Shown here: positions 9,543-17,635 of the stretch, in pieces
How positions within the stretch are numbered: position 1 is the first letter of the stretch
Layout: each line of letters starts with the position of its first letter
Assembly (NCBI RefSeq): GCF_025847235.1
Contig: NZ_JAOZEW010000004.1
Coordinates: 124,001 to 188,000 of the forward strand
DNA: 64,000 bases
Direction: 5' to 3'
Source of the DNA: Flavobacterium shii
GTDB taxonomy: Bacteria > Bacteroidota > Bacteroidia > Flavobacteriales > Flavobacteriaceae
The notes under the pieces: generated by a model
The model's input: the letters and a program-made list of their open reading frames with translations, nothing else
Told to the model about the DNA's origin: nothing
Database searches by the model: none
Translations under genes and position numbers: made by a program

Positions 9543-11351
9543 ATGAAAAAAATACTAACATTACTATTACTAACCGCTTCGTTTCTTGGACTTGCGCAAG
9601 AATTAATAACCAATGTTCCTAACCGAATAACCAAATCCTTAAACGGTGAATGGAACTATATAATTGACCCTTACGAAACGGGATTTTATAGCTTTCATCA
9701 TGATCAATATGACAAACAGGAAAAACCATCCAACTCGGCTTTTTTCAATAATTATCACGCTGTAAACAAACAAGAACTGGTAGAATATGATTTTGATAAA
9801 TCACCTAAAATAAATATCCCGGGAGATTGGAATTCGCAAGTTCCAGAACTAAAATACTACGAGGGAAATATTTGGTTCAAGAAATCATTTGATTATGATT
9901 TAAAAGACAAAAAACGTCTTTTTGTATATTTTGGAGCCATTAACTACAAAGCAGATGTTTATTTAAATGGGAAAAAACTAGGAACTCATGAAGGTGGTTT
10001 TACGCCTTTTAATTTCGAAGTTACAGCGATTGTAAAAGCCAAAGGCAATTATCTAGTTGTAAAAGTTGATAATACACGCCATAAAGAAGATGTTCCTACA
10101 ACCAATACCGATTGGTGGAACTATGGCGGAATCACTCGCGATGTTTCTTTAATCGAAACCGAACAATCATTTGTTCAGGATTATACTTTACAACTGGATA
10201 AAAAGAATAAAAACGTAATTTCTGGCTTTATCAAGATTAATAATTTTGATCCAAAATTTAATCTTGCAACAGTATCTATTCCTGAATTAAAAATTAATTA
10301 CAATGGGAAAATTAACTCAGATGGAACTTTAAACTTTGAAATTCCAGTTAAAAAAATTAGTTATTGGTCACCCGAAAATCCAAAGTTATATGAAGTAACA
10401 ATCGATTTTAACAGACAAAAACAAAAAGACACTATTGGTTTTAGAACAATTGAAACCCTAAACGATAAAATTTTGCTAAACGGAAAACCAATCTTCTTAC
10501 GCGGAATCTCTATTCACGAAGAAAATGCCAAAGGAGGACGAGCCAATTCTGATGAAGATGCGTTACGCTTATTAAACTGGGCAAAAGAATTGGGTTGCAA
10601 TTATGTGCGTTTAGCACATTATCCACATAATGAAAACATCGTACGTATGGCCGATAAAATGGGATTAATGGTTTGGGAAGAAATTCCGGTATATTGGACA
10701 GTAGAATTTACGAATAACGAAACCTATAAAAATGCCGAAAATCAATTAACAGCTGCCGTTACAAGAGATAAAAACAGAGCTTCGATTATTATTTGGTCGA
10801 TGGCAAATGAAACACCAGTTTCGGACGCGAGAAATACCTTTATCAAAAACTTGGTTACGCATACAAAATCATTAGATAATACAAGATTAATCAGTGCTGC
10901 ATTACTAACCCATAAAGTAGATGGAATCGGGATGATTGATGACGAAATCGGGAAATATCTTGACATTATTGCTTTTAACCAATACTTAGGTTGGTATGGT
11001 GGAAATCTGGAAGATGCCGAAAAGACGCTTTGGAAAACACCATATAATAAACCTGTAATTGTTTCCGAATTTGGGGGAGATGCCAAACAAGGATTACACG
11101 GAGAAAAAAATGAACGCTGGACAGAGGAGTATCAGGAATATTTATACATTCAAAATCTTAAGATGATTGAGAAAATCCCACAACTTAGTGGTTTGAGTCC
11201 TTGGATTCTGGTAGATTTTAGATCACCGAAAAGATTACTTCCGGGTATTCAGGACGGGTATAATCGTAAAGGATTGATATCTAATGATGGGCAAAAAAAG
11301 AAAGCATTTTACATCATGCGTGATTGGTATGAAAAAAAGAAAAATGAATAA
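9543..11351 (+). CDS. GH2 exo-glycosidase, beta-glucuronidase-like, secreted
   Basis: GH2 enzyme of 602 aa with a signal peptide (MKKILTLLLLTASFLGLAQ). Domains: sugar-binding jelly roll (about 25-205, with NTDWWNYGGITRDV as in bacterial beta-glucuronidases), Ig-like domain (205-300) and TIM barrel (305-600) with no extra C-terminal domain, which fits the compact glucuronidase architecture. Acid/base Glu423 lies in WSMANETP and nucleophile Glu509 in VSEFGGDA. In context it would remove a beta-linked residue from oligosaccharides released by the upstream lyase. Beta-galactosidase activity cannot be excluded. It precedes a DUF2911 gene by 59 bp. Confidence 0.88.
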   Translation: MKKILTLLLLTASFLGLAQELITNVPNRITKSLNGEWNYIIDPYETGFYSFHHDQYDKQEKPSNSAFFNNYHAVNKQELVEYDFDKSPKINIPGDWNSQVPELKYYEGNIWFKKSFDYDLKDKKRLFVYFGAINYKADVYLNGKKLGTHEGGFTPFNFEVTAIVKAKGNYLVVKVDNTRHKEDVPTTNTDWWNYGGITRDVSLIETEQSFVQDYTLQLDKKNKNVISGFIKINNFDPKFNLATVSIPELKINYNGKINSDGTLNFEIPVKKISYWSPENPKLYEVTIDFNRQKQKDTIGFRTIETLNDKILLNGKPIFLRGISIHEENAKGGRANSDEDALRLLNWAKELGCNYVRLAHYPHNENIVRMADKMGLMVWEEIPVYWTVEFTNNETYKNAENQLTAAVTRDKNRASIIIWSMANETPVSDARNTFIKNLVTHTKSLDNTRLISAALLTHKVDGIGMIDDEIGKYLDIIAFNQYLGWYGGNLEDAEKTLWKTPYNKPVIVSEFGGDAKQGLHGEKNERWTEEYQEYLYIQNLKMIEKIPQLSGLSPWILVDFRSPKRLLPGIQDGYNRKGLISNDGQKKKAFYIMRDWYEKKKNE

Positions 11352-11410
11352 TATGATTTCTCTTGGATATTCTCTTACTTTGTGTAAACTATTATAAAAT
11401 CATTACAACT

Positions 11411-11971
11411 ATGAAAAATTTTAATTTACTAGTAATCATCTTATTGACTGCTTTTTCAGTTAATGCACAAGATGTTAAATTCGCACCGTTGGATGCAAGT
11501 CCACTTGACATTAGTTATTACCCAAATAAAGCGGTTAAGTCCAAAAAAACAGATAGTCCAACAGCTGTTATTAAAGTTATTTATTCAAGACCTTCGGTAA
11601 AAGGGCGTGCTATTTTTGGCGAACTAATTCCCTTTGGTGAAGTTTGGCGTGTGGGAGCTAATGAAAACACCGAAATCAAATTCTACAAACCAGTTACAAT
11701 TGGCGGTAAAAACATTCCAGCTGGAACATATAGTTTGTTTGCCATTCCTGAAAAAGATAAATGGATAATCATTATCAATAAAGAAATTGATATGTGGGGA
11801 GCTTATGCTTATGATGAAACCAAAGATATTGCCAGAGTAACAGTTCCTGTTAAAGCAGTATCTACACCAATTGAAGCTTTATCAATTGCTTTTACAAATC
11901 AAGGTGCTGTAGCAAATCTGGTAATTGGTTGGGATAAAACAACAGTAGAAGTTCCAATTACAATTAAATAA
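11411..11971 (+). CDS. DUF2911 family secreted protein
   Basis: Small exported protein of 186 aa whose function is not known. I chose the ATG at 11411, which starts a clean signal peptide (MKNFNLLVIILLTAFSVNAQ), over an upstream TTG. The DUF2911 core is clear: IKVIYSRPSVKGRAIFGE, FGEVWRVGANENTEI, IGGKNIPAGTYSLFAIP and DMWGAYAYDETKD. These proteins are common in Flavobacteriia periplasm or outer membrane. It may be cotranscribed with the upstream GH2 but nothing ties it to glycan breakdown. A strong terminator follows. Confidence 0.85.
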   Translation: MKNFNLLVIILLTAFSVNAQDVKFAPLDASPLDISYYPNKAVKSKKTDSPTAVIKVIYSRPSVKGRAIFGELIPFGEVWRVGANENTEIKFYKPVTIGGKNIPAGTYSLFAIPEKDKWIIIINKEIDMWGAYAYDETKDIARVTVPVKAVSTPIEALSIAFTNQGAVANLVIGWDKTTVEVPITIK

Positions 11972-11995
11972 TTATTTGCCATTACAACCAAATAT

Positions 11996-12033
11996 AAAAG
12001 AGATACTTAATCAAAATAAGTATCTCTTTTTTT
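11996..12033. terminator. Rho-independent terminator, bidirectional
   Basis: Stem AAAAGAGATACTTA (11996-12009) pairs perfectly with TAAGTATCTCTTTT (12017-12030), with a 7-nt loop and a T-run after it on the + strand and A-run before it. It ends the DUF2911 transcript and may also serve the convergent AraC gene. Confidence 0.85.
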
Positions 12034-12115
12034 ATACTGCAAACTGAGAGTAAATACTCAACACTGAAACTGAAAACTGCAACTGAGACTGAGACTGAAT
12101 ACTAAAAACTAAAAA

Positions 12116-12955
12116 CTAAAGACGTCGAACTTCTTTAGGATTTAATCCTGTTTGTTTTTTCAAGAACTTATTAAAGTGACTTACATCCGAAAATCCAAAC
12201 TCATTGCTTATTTCTTTCATTAAAGCACTACTATGTTTAAGGCGGTTTTCTATCAATTTGTATTTATAATCATCAATATATTTCTTTATAGAACCACCAG
12301 TTTGTCGCTTAAACAAACTACTTAAATGATTTGGTGCCATATTAAAATAACCCGACAAAACCATCAGGTTTAAATTAGCAGGCACGCGAATTTCCTTATG
12401 GATATAATTCATAATCCCTACCAATAGTCCTTCATTCAAAACCATAGTAGTTCCTAATGATTCAAAAGCATTTTTCTTAATTACAGCAAACACACTTCGT
12501 ATTAAATAAAGCAGCACCTCATTAGATCCGTTCTGGCTACCTCCATCCCACTCGCTAACAATAAGTCGCATCAGATGATTTATTTTATCTAACTCTTTGG
12601 GAGCATCAACCAGTTTACCGTCTGAAGTGTTACTTATTCCAAGCAATTGATCAAGGACTTTATTCCATTCGTTTTTGGCAGTATCAGCTGAGGTTCCGTC
12701 CAGATAGCGATTATTAAATTTTAATACACTAAACTCCGTTTCTTTATCAATTATAAAAAGATGATAATCAGATGGACATAACAAAAAGACACAAGGTCCT
12801 TTATACGTAACCTCTCCGTCGTTTAATTGATGTAATCCACTACCCGAATGAATAAAAACCAACTCAAAATGATTATGATTGTGCACAGGAAATGGCCAGG
12901 TTTCGGTCGTAAAATGCCGAATAAATAAAGGTGTATGTTGGATAAAACGTTCCAA
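12116..12955 (-). CDS. AraC-family transcriptional regulator with N-terminal cupin domain
   Basis: Regulator of 279 aa. The N-terminal part (about 10-100, with FPVHNHNHFELVFIHSGSGLHQL) is a cupin-type ligand-sensing domain. The C-terminal 100 residues carry two helix-turn-helix motifs of the AraC type (LMVLSGYFNMAPNHLSSLFK and ISNEFGFSDVSHFNKFLKK), ending in TGLNPKEVRR. It is transcribed away from an MFS exporter gene 83 bp off, and the shared intergenic region has a 21-bp-spaced direct repeat, so it probably controls that transporter and perhaps itself. Its inducer is unknown. Confidence 0.9.
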   Translation of the reverse strand: MERFIQHTPLFIRHFTTETWPFPVHNHNHFELVFIHSGSGLHQLNDGEVTYKGPCVFLLCPSDYHLFIIDKETEFSVLKFNNRYLDGTSADTAKNEWNKVLDQLLGISNTSDGKLVDAPKELDKINHLMRLIVSEWDGGSQNGSNEVLLYLIRSVFAVIKKNAFESLGTTMVLNEGLLVGIMNYIHKEIRVPANLNLMVLSGYFNMAPNHLSSLFKRQTGGSIKKYIDDYKYKLIENRLKHSSALMKEISNEFGFSDVSHFNKFLKKQTGLNPKEVRRL

Positions 12956-12973
12956 ATGATTGTTGTTTTTTTA

Positions 12974-12981
12974 CAAAAATA
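12974..12981 (-). promoter_or_regulatory. Putative -7 promoter element of the AraC gene
   Basis: TATTTTTG on the - strand fits the Bacteroidota -7 motif TAnnTTTG and lies about 18 bp upstream of the ATG at 12955, giving a short leader. No convincing -33 TTG is visible. Confidence 0.5.
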
Positions 12982-12984
12982 GAG

Positions 12985-13019
12985 TTTAAAAGTACAATTT
13001 TTACTTTTAAGAGTACAAT
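12985..13019 (+). promoter_or_regulatory. AraC-type operator: two direct repeats 21 bp apart
   Basis: TTTAAAAGTACAAT at 12985-12998 and TTTAAGAGTACAAT at 13006-13019 agree at 13 of 14 positions and are offset by exactly 21 bp, two helical turns. This is the arrangement AraC-family proteins usually bind. The second repeat abuts the -7 element of the MFS gene, a position suited to activation or repression. Confidence 0.65.
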
Positions 13020-13026
13020 AGCTTTG
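13019..13026 (+). promoter_or_regulatory. Putative -7 promoter element of the MFS gene
   Basis: TAGCTTTG matches TAnnTTTG. The ATG is at 13039, so a transcript starting about 6-8 nt downstream of the motif would have only a few leader bases. Confidence 0.55.
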
Positions 13027-13038
13027 CAAAAAAAGTTT

Positions 13039-14205
13039 ATGAATAAAACCAGTTTCAAACCAGCAGTGATTCCGCTTATGGCAGTCTCAGCCGGAGTAAT
13101 CGTTGCCAATATATACTACAATCAACCCATATTGCAAACAATAGCTTTATCACTTAAAGTTACCGAAACCCAAATCGGGAAAATCTCAATGCTTTCTCAG
13201 TTAGGATATGGACTTGGGATGTTCTTTTTACTTCCGCTTGGCGATAAAGTAAATCGCAAGAATCTTATTCTTTTATTGTGTGGATTACTCGTGCTTACTT
13301 TGTTTTTTATAACCTTGACATCATCATTAACAGCCTTATATATACTCAGCTTTTTTGTTGGTCTATTCTCTACTCCTGCCCAAATTATATTACCAATGGC
13401 AGCAACATTGGGCAAAGAAAACAGAGGTAAAAATGTGGGTGTAGTTTTCAGCGGAATATTGGTTGGAATATTAGGAGCGAGAGTTATTAGTGGTTTTATA
13501 ACCGAATTATTAGGATGGCGTTATGTGTTTGGAATTTCAGGATTAATGGTTCTTTTGGTTACACTTATGCTAAAATTATACCTGCCCGAAGTACCTTCAA
13601 AATTTAAAGGCAGTTATTTTCATCTCATAAAATCTACTTTGGCACTCATACCCAAATATCCCGTTTTGCGCCAAACAGCACTTTTAGGATCATTTACATT
13701 TGGTGTATTTTGTTCCTTCTGGACAACGCTTACTTTTCATCTTAGCAGTGAGCCTTTAAACTATCATTCGGGCATAATCGGACTCTTCGGATTAATTGCC
13801 ATTGGTGGTGCATTGGTCGCACCGTATTTTGGCAAACTAGCAGATAAAGGTAATGTACGAAGCTCTTTATTAACTACAGTCTCGATGATTATAGGCAGCA
13901 TTATTCTTATAAAAATATTCCCGTATTCTATTCCCGTGTTAATTCTTAGTGTTTTCTTCTTAGATATTGGCGTACAAGCAACCCAAATTACCAATTTTAC
14001 ACGTATATATAGTTTACACGAAGAAGCGCATAGCAGACTGAATACCATATACATGACTACTTATTTTATCGGTGCCGCAGTAGGAACTTACTTCGGACTT
14101 TTGAGTTGGAAGTTAGGAAAATGGGATATGGCTACCTCACAAATGCTTTTATGGAGTATTATTGCATTAATAATAGTAATTTTTTCAAACAAACGTAAAG
14201 CATGA
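13039..14205 (+). CDS. MFS transporter, drug/metabolite efflux type
   Basis: Integral membrane exporter of 388 aa with about 12 transmembrane helices and the cytoplasmic motif LGDKVNRKNLILLL after helix 2, which marks the DHA1 branch of the major facilitator superfamily. I start at ATG 13039 (MNKTSFKPAVIPL) rather than a TTG 15 bp upstream, because the promoter motif overlaps that TTG. The substrate is unknown. Divergent from an AraC regulator and overlapping the next gene by 4 bp (ATGA), so it is translationally coupled to a phosphoesterase. Confidence 0.88.
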   Translation: MNKTSFKPAVIPLMAVSAGVIVANIYYNQPILQTIALSLKVTETQIGKISMLSQLGYGLGMFFLLPLGDKVNRKNLILLLCGLLVLTLFFITLTSSLTALYILSFFVGLFSTPAQIILPMAATLGKENRGKNVGVVFSGILVGILGARVISGFITELLGWRYVFGISGLMVLLVTLMLKLYLPEVPSKFKGSYFHLIKSTLALIPKYPVLRQTALLGSFTFGVFCSFWTTLTFHLSSEPLNYHSGIIGLFGLIAIGGALVAPYFGKLADKGNVRSSLLTTVSMIIGSIILIKIFPYSIPVLILSVFFLDIGVQATQITNFTRIYSLHEEAHSRLNTIYMTTYFIGAAVGTYFGLLSWKLGKWDMATSQMLLWSIIALIIVIFSNKRKA

Positions 14206-14957
14206 AGAACATAGCAATAATTAGCGATATACATGGTAATTTACCTGCGCTAAAAGTCGTTCTCGAAGATATAAAACAAAGGAACATTGATCAAATATAT
14301 TGCTTAGGCGATTTGGTCGATTTTGCTCCTTGGCACAATGAAGTTATCGAACTTATTAAAGCATTAGAAATTCCTTGCTTAATGGGAAATCATGATGAAC
14401 GCATTGCATTTGATCATGAAGTAACTCCATTACCAAAACACAATCCCGAGGAAAGAGCTGCACGTGTTAACGGAATTAATTATACTAAACAAACTATAAA
14501 GCCAGAGAACAAGGCGTTCTTAAAAACTCTTCCTGAAAGGTTTTTGCTCCATTTTACCATTTCTGGAAAAGAAACTAAAGTATTATTGGTTCACGGCAGT
14601 ACCCGAAGTAATGATGAATACATTTATGAGAATCATAATCTTGAAGATGTTCAATCGATGCTTGCTCAGGAAAAAGCCGATATCATCATTATGGGGCATA
14701 CACACAAACCATACGTTAGGCATATAGAAGCAACCGCAGAATCTCCTGCTGGAACATTAATAAATTCTGGTTCTGTAGGTCGATCTAGAGAAGAAAATCC
14801 ATTGGCAACATATCTTATATTACATGTTTCTGACGAAAATATAACTCCCGAAATTGTTAAGTTGCAATACCCTATAAACGAAGTAATAAGCGCCATTGAA
14901 GAAAGCGAAATCCCTGATTTTTATGCTCAGTTTCTTAAAAAAAATGTTTCAGTATAA
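14202..14957 (+). CDS. Metallophosphoesterase, YfcE/MJ0936-like
   Basis: Cytoplasmic calcineurin-like phosphoesterase of 251 aa. The metal-binding motifs appear in order: SDIHGN (Asp9, His11), GDLVD, GNHDE and GHTHKP, with VHGS between them. Such proteins hydrolyse phosphodiesters or phosphomonoesters; the physiological substrate is not evident. The start codon overlaps the stop of the MFS gene, so the two are made together under probable AraC control. The link between the two functions is not clear. Confidence 0.88.
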   Translation: MKNIAIISDIHGNLPALKVVLEDIKQRNIDQIYCLGDLVDFAPWHNEVIELIKALEIPCLMGNHDERIAFDHEVTPLPKHNPEERAARVNGINYTKQTIKPENKAFLKTLPERFLLHFTISGKETKVLLVHGSTRSNDEYIYENHNLEDVQSMLAQEKADIIIMGHTHKPYVRHIEATAESPAGTLINSGSVGRSREENPLATYLILHVSDENITPEIVKLQYPINEVISAIEESEIPDFYAQFLKKNVSV

Positions 14958-15330
14958 GTTTGTTTTATTATTAGACTCTCGGTCTGAATAGTTTTTAATA
15001 AGATTTTAATTTCTCAATCTTGTCTTTCTTGACAAAGCCACTTAAATAATAATAATAATAATAATAATAATTACAAATAATGCTCTTCGATACAACCGCA
15101 AACTTGTCTTTCCTGACGCAAGAAGAATCTCTGTGAGAAACTAACACAAACTTGTCTTAGATTGTCGAATTACTAACGGAGATTCTTCTTGCGTCAGGAA
15201 AGACAATATTGAGAGAATACAATGTTGTGGATAAAACAAGAATATGGAGTTTCACACTGAAATTCCTTCTGTATCAAGAAAGACAAGTTTAGGGTAAAAC
15301 AATTACCCCTTTGCAGAGCTAACTAATATC
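14958..15330. repeat. Nested long inverted repeats and (AAT)9 microsatellite between convergent genes
   Basis: No gene is visible. An outer perfect 14-bp inverted repeat (CTTGTCTTTCTTGA at 15019-15032, complement at 15274-15287) encloses an inner perfect 27-bp inverted repeat (15105-15131 and 15179-15205; the arm contains TTTCCTGACGCAAGAAG). Between the outer left arm and the inner one lies a run of nine AAT units at 15045-15071. The convergent flanking genes make a transcription-stop or REP/MITE-like role plausible. No transposase is present. Confidence 0.75.
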
Positions 15331-16335
15331 TTACTTCAAGAAATAATCGGCATCGATTAATTTATTTCCTGTATCATCATAAACTGCATAGTTAAAACCG
15401 CCCTGAATACAATAGGAACCATATTCTCCTGCTTTATTTAAGGCGATAAAACCAACTTGAATATCTTTTAAATCTTTGTTTCTATTCTTAGTTAATTTTA
15501 CGATTCTTGCCACAGCTTCTTCACAAGCTTTTTGAGGTGATTTTCCTTGTCGCATTAATTCAACTACAAGATGGCAACCTGCAATCCTGATTACTTCTTC
15601 TCCATGTCCTGTTGCTGTTGCGGCTCCAATTTCGTTATCCACATATAAACCCGCTCCGATAATTGGAGAATCTCCAACGCGTCCGTGCATTTTAAATGCC
15701 ATTCCGCTTGTGGTACATGCTCCCGAAAGATTTCCGTTGACATCCAGAGCAATCATTCCAATAGTATCGTGATTTTCGATATTAGCAATTGGTTTGTATT
15801 TGCTGTCTTTCAGCCATTCTTTCCATTCTTTTTCGGACTCTTCTGTTAGCAGATTTTCTTTTTTAAAACCTTGCGCCAATGCAAATTGCAAAGCACCATC
15901 GCCAACCAACATTACGTGAGGTGTTTTTTCCATTACCGCTCTTGCAACTGATATTGGGTGTTTTATATATTCCAAGCAAGCAACCGAACCTATATTGGCA
16001 TTCTCATCCATGATACAAGCGTCAAGCGTTACACGACCATCTCTATCTGGACGTCCGCCATAACCTACACTTCTTTCTTTTGGGTCACCTTCGGGAATTT
16101 TAACTCCTGCTTCTACAGCATCTAAGGCACTTCCTTTGCTTTTTAAAACTTCCCAAGCAGCTTCATTTGCAGGAATTCCAAACTTCCAAGTAGAGAGTAC
16201 AATCGGCTTTTTTCCCTTCTTAGATACTATGCTTTTTTCATCTTCTCCTGAATCTGAATTGAAAGATTGCAATGCCACAGCAACCGAGCCTATTGCCGCT
16301 GTTTTTATAAAATTTCTGCGATTTGAATTTGTCAT
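15331..16335 (-). CDS. Glycosylasparaginase (N4-(beta-N-acetylglucosaminyl)-L-asparaginase)
   Basis: Ntn-hydrolase that cleaves the GlcNAc-asparagine bond left after N-glycans or glycopeptides are degraded. It has a twin-arginine-like leader (NRRNFIKTAAIGSVAVAL). The autoprocessing site is NHD|TIGM, giving an alpha chain that ends at Asp190 and a beta chain whose new N-terminal Thr191 is the nucleophile. Nearby family motifs are GYGGRPDRDG, DACIMD, GRVGDSPIIGAG and ATGHGEEVIR. Length (334 aa) fits the well-known Elizabethkingia meningoseptica enzyme. It is the last gene of the mannosidase cluster, which strongly suggests N-glycan as the substrate of the whole locus. Confidence 0.93.
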   Translation of the reverse strand: MTNSNRRNFIKTAAIGSVAVALQSFNSDSGEDEKSIVSKKGKKPIVLSTWKFGIPANEAAWEVLKSKGSALDAVEAGVKIPEGDPKERSVGYGGRPDRDGRVTLDACIMDENANIGSVACLEYIKHPISVARAVMEKTPHVMLVGDGALQFALAQGFKKENLLTEESEKEWKEWLKDSKYKPIANIENHDTIGMIALDVNGNLSGACTTSGMAFKMHGRVGDSPIIGAGLYVDNEIGAATATGHGEEVIRIAGCHLVVELMRQGKSPQKACEEAVARIVKLTKNRNKDLKDIQVGFIALNKAGEYGSYCIQGGFNYAVYDDTGNKLIDADYFLK

Positions 16336-16611
16336 AAATAAATAAAATTTTAAACCATATATAATATTAAAAAAATTAAACCATATAAGTTATATAAGCA
16401 CATTAAAGTTTTTTACTTACTAAAAACTAAGCAATAAAGATTTTTTAATATGAACTTATATGGTAAAAAACAGTTACTTAATCTTAACTTTATAAATATT
16501 AAAAATCAAACCTACAAGGTTGAAAAAAACCTTGCTGGATAGGAATTCTTATCAATAAATCTTCTTAATCCTTTATCTGTGGCAGAAAAAAATCAACTAA
16601 TATAATCAAAT
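16336..16611. repeat. Intergenic hairpin elements
   Basis: No gene. A 12-bp perfect inverted repeat, ACCATATAAGTT (16380-16391) with AACTTATATGGT (16453-16464), and an imperfect hairpin CCTACAAGGTT...AACCTTG around 16511-16543 lie between the kinase and the glycosylasparaginase gene. They may attenuate or process the operon transcript. Confidence 0.5.
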
Positions 16612-17514
16612 CTACGCTTTATAAAGCATGCTTGTAGCACCTAATAAAGCGGCTATTTCATTATCTGTAGAAATTGATACTGTAACATTACTTCCTGCGT
16701 CTTTTATTTTTTTGTTAAAAAACGGCAAGAAAAATTCACTTGCATTTGCAATTTTCCCTCCAATAATAAAACTATCAGCAGAGAATTTTTCTAACCACGG
16801 AATAACAATTTCGGCCAAATCTTCCCCCATTTTTTCGAATACTTCTATTGCCAATTTATCTTCTGCTTTAGCTAAATTATAAAGCTCTAATCCATTGTTT
16901 AATTTTTTTCCGCTTAAAGCGAAATAACCAGCAATAAGTCCACGTACCGAAACGTAATCTTCGGCTATACCTTCTTTATACGGAAGGTCATATATTTCTC
17001 CATCTTTTGGTACTAAATCACCTGTACTAATCGATGTTCCTTTATCTATAAAACAAGCTCCAAGTCCTGTGCCTAGCGTGATTGCCATTATTTTTTTGGA
17101 AAGATTATCAGTATCTTTAAAAACTTCTCCTTTACCAAAACAAACGGCATCATTTTCGAACAAAATCGGAAAATCATTCGAAAGATTCAATTTGTCCTGA
17201 AATAAATCTCGAACATTTAATCCGTAAAAATGTTCGTATTTAGATTGATCTTTTATCCAACAAACTCCATTGGTATAATCAAATGGACCAGGCATACAAA
17301 CTGCTAATCCTGTCGTATTTACAACTTTGGAATTCTTGATAGAAATACGAATTGCTTTTTCCCATATAGTCATAACTTCTTCCACTGGCATATTAGAATC
17401 AAATGATTCTTTATGCAGAGAAGAATCAATCACTTTCATAGCTGTAATATCTATAATTGCTGCGGTAATATGTGTGCCACCAATATCTAATCCAACGGCA
17501 TATTCTTTATTCAT
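16612..17514 (-). CDS. ROK-family sugar kinase (probable manno-/glucokinase)
   Basis: Cytoplasmic kinase of 300 aa expected to phosphorylate hexoses freed by the neighbouring mannosidases. The N-terminal ATP-phosphate loop is VGLDIGGTHITAAIID. The catalytic region FENDAVCFGKGE contains the base Asp122, and ITLGTGLGACFID is the second phosphate motif. I do not see the CxCGxxGCxE zinc motif usual in ROK kinases; the segment where it should be reads DLPYKEGIAEDYVS. Together with mannose-6-phosphate isomerase farther upstream it would feed mannose into glycolysis. Substrate preference is inferred from context. Confidence 0.85.
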   Translation of the reverse strand: MNKEYAVGLDIGGTHITAAIIDITAMKVIDSSLHKESFDSNMPVEEVMTIWEKAIRISIKNSKVVNTTGLAVCMPGPFDYTNGVCWIKDQSKYEHFYGLNVRDLFQDKLNLSNDFPILFENDAVCFGKGEVFKDTDNLSKKIMAITLGTGLGACFIDKGTSISTGDLVPKDGEIYDLPYKEGIAEDYVSVRGLIAGYFALSGKKLNNGLELYNLAKAEDKLAIEVFEKMGEDLAEIVIPWLEKFSADSFIIGGKIANASEFFLPFFNKKIKDAGSNVTVSISTDNEIAALLGATSMLYKA

Positions 17515-17578
17515 TCTTTTGTGTTTTTTTGGATTTGGGTTACTAAGAGATAAAGATTTTTTTAGTCTTCAATTTATA

Positions 17579-17605
17579 CCTAACAGGTTTTAAAAACCTG
17601 TTAGG
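17579..17605. repeat. Perfect hairpin between GH125 and ROK kinase genes
   Basis: CCTAACAGGTTT (17579-17590) pairs with AAACCTGTTAGG (17594-17605) across a 3-nt loop. It has no good T-run on the - strand, so it looks more like a processing or stability element than a terminator. Confidence 0.55.
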
Positions 17606-17635
17606 ATACTTAATCTCTTAATGGTAAATTTATTT

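Noticed and set aside
15045-15071. (AAT)9 as a possible CRISPR or coding repeat
   Set aside because: Simple trinucleotide run with no spacers and no open frame of interest; a microsatellite only.
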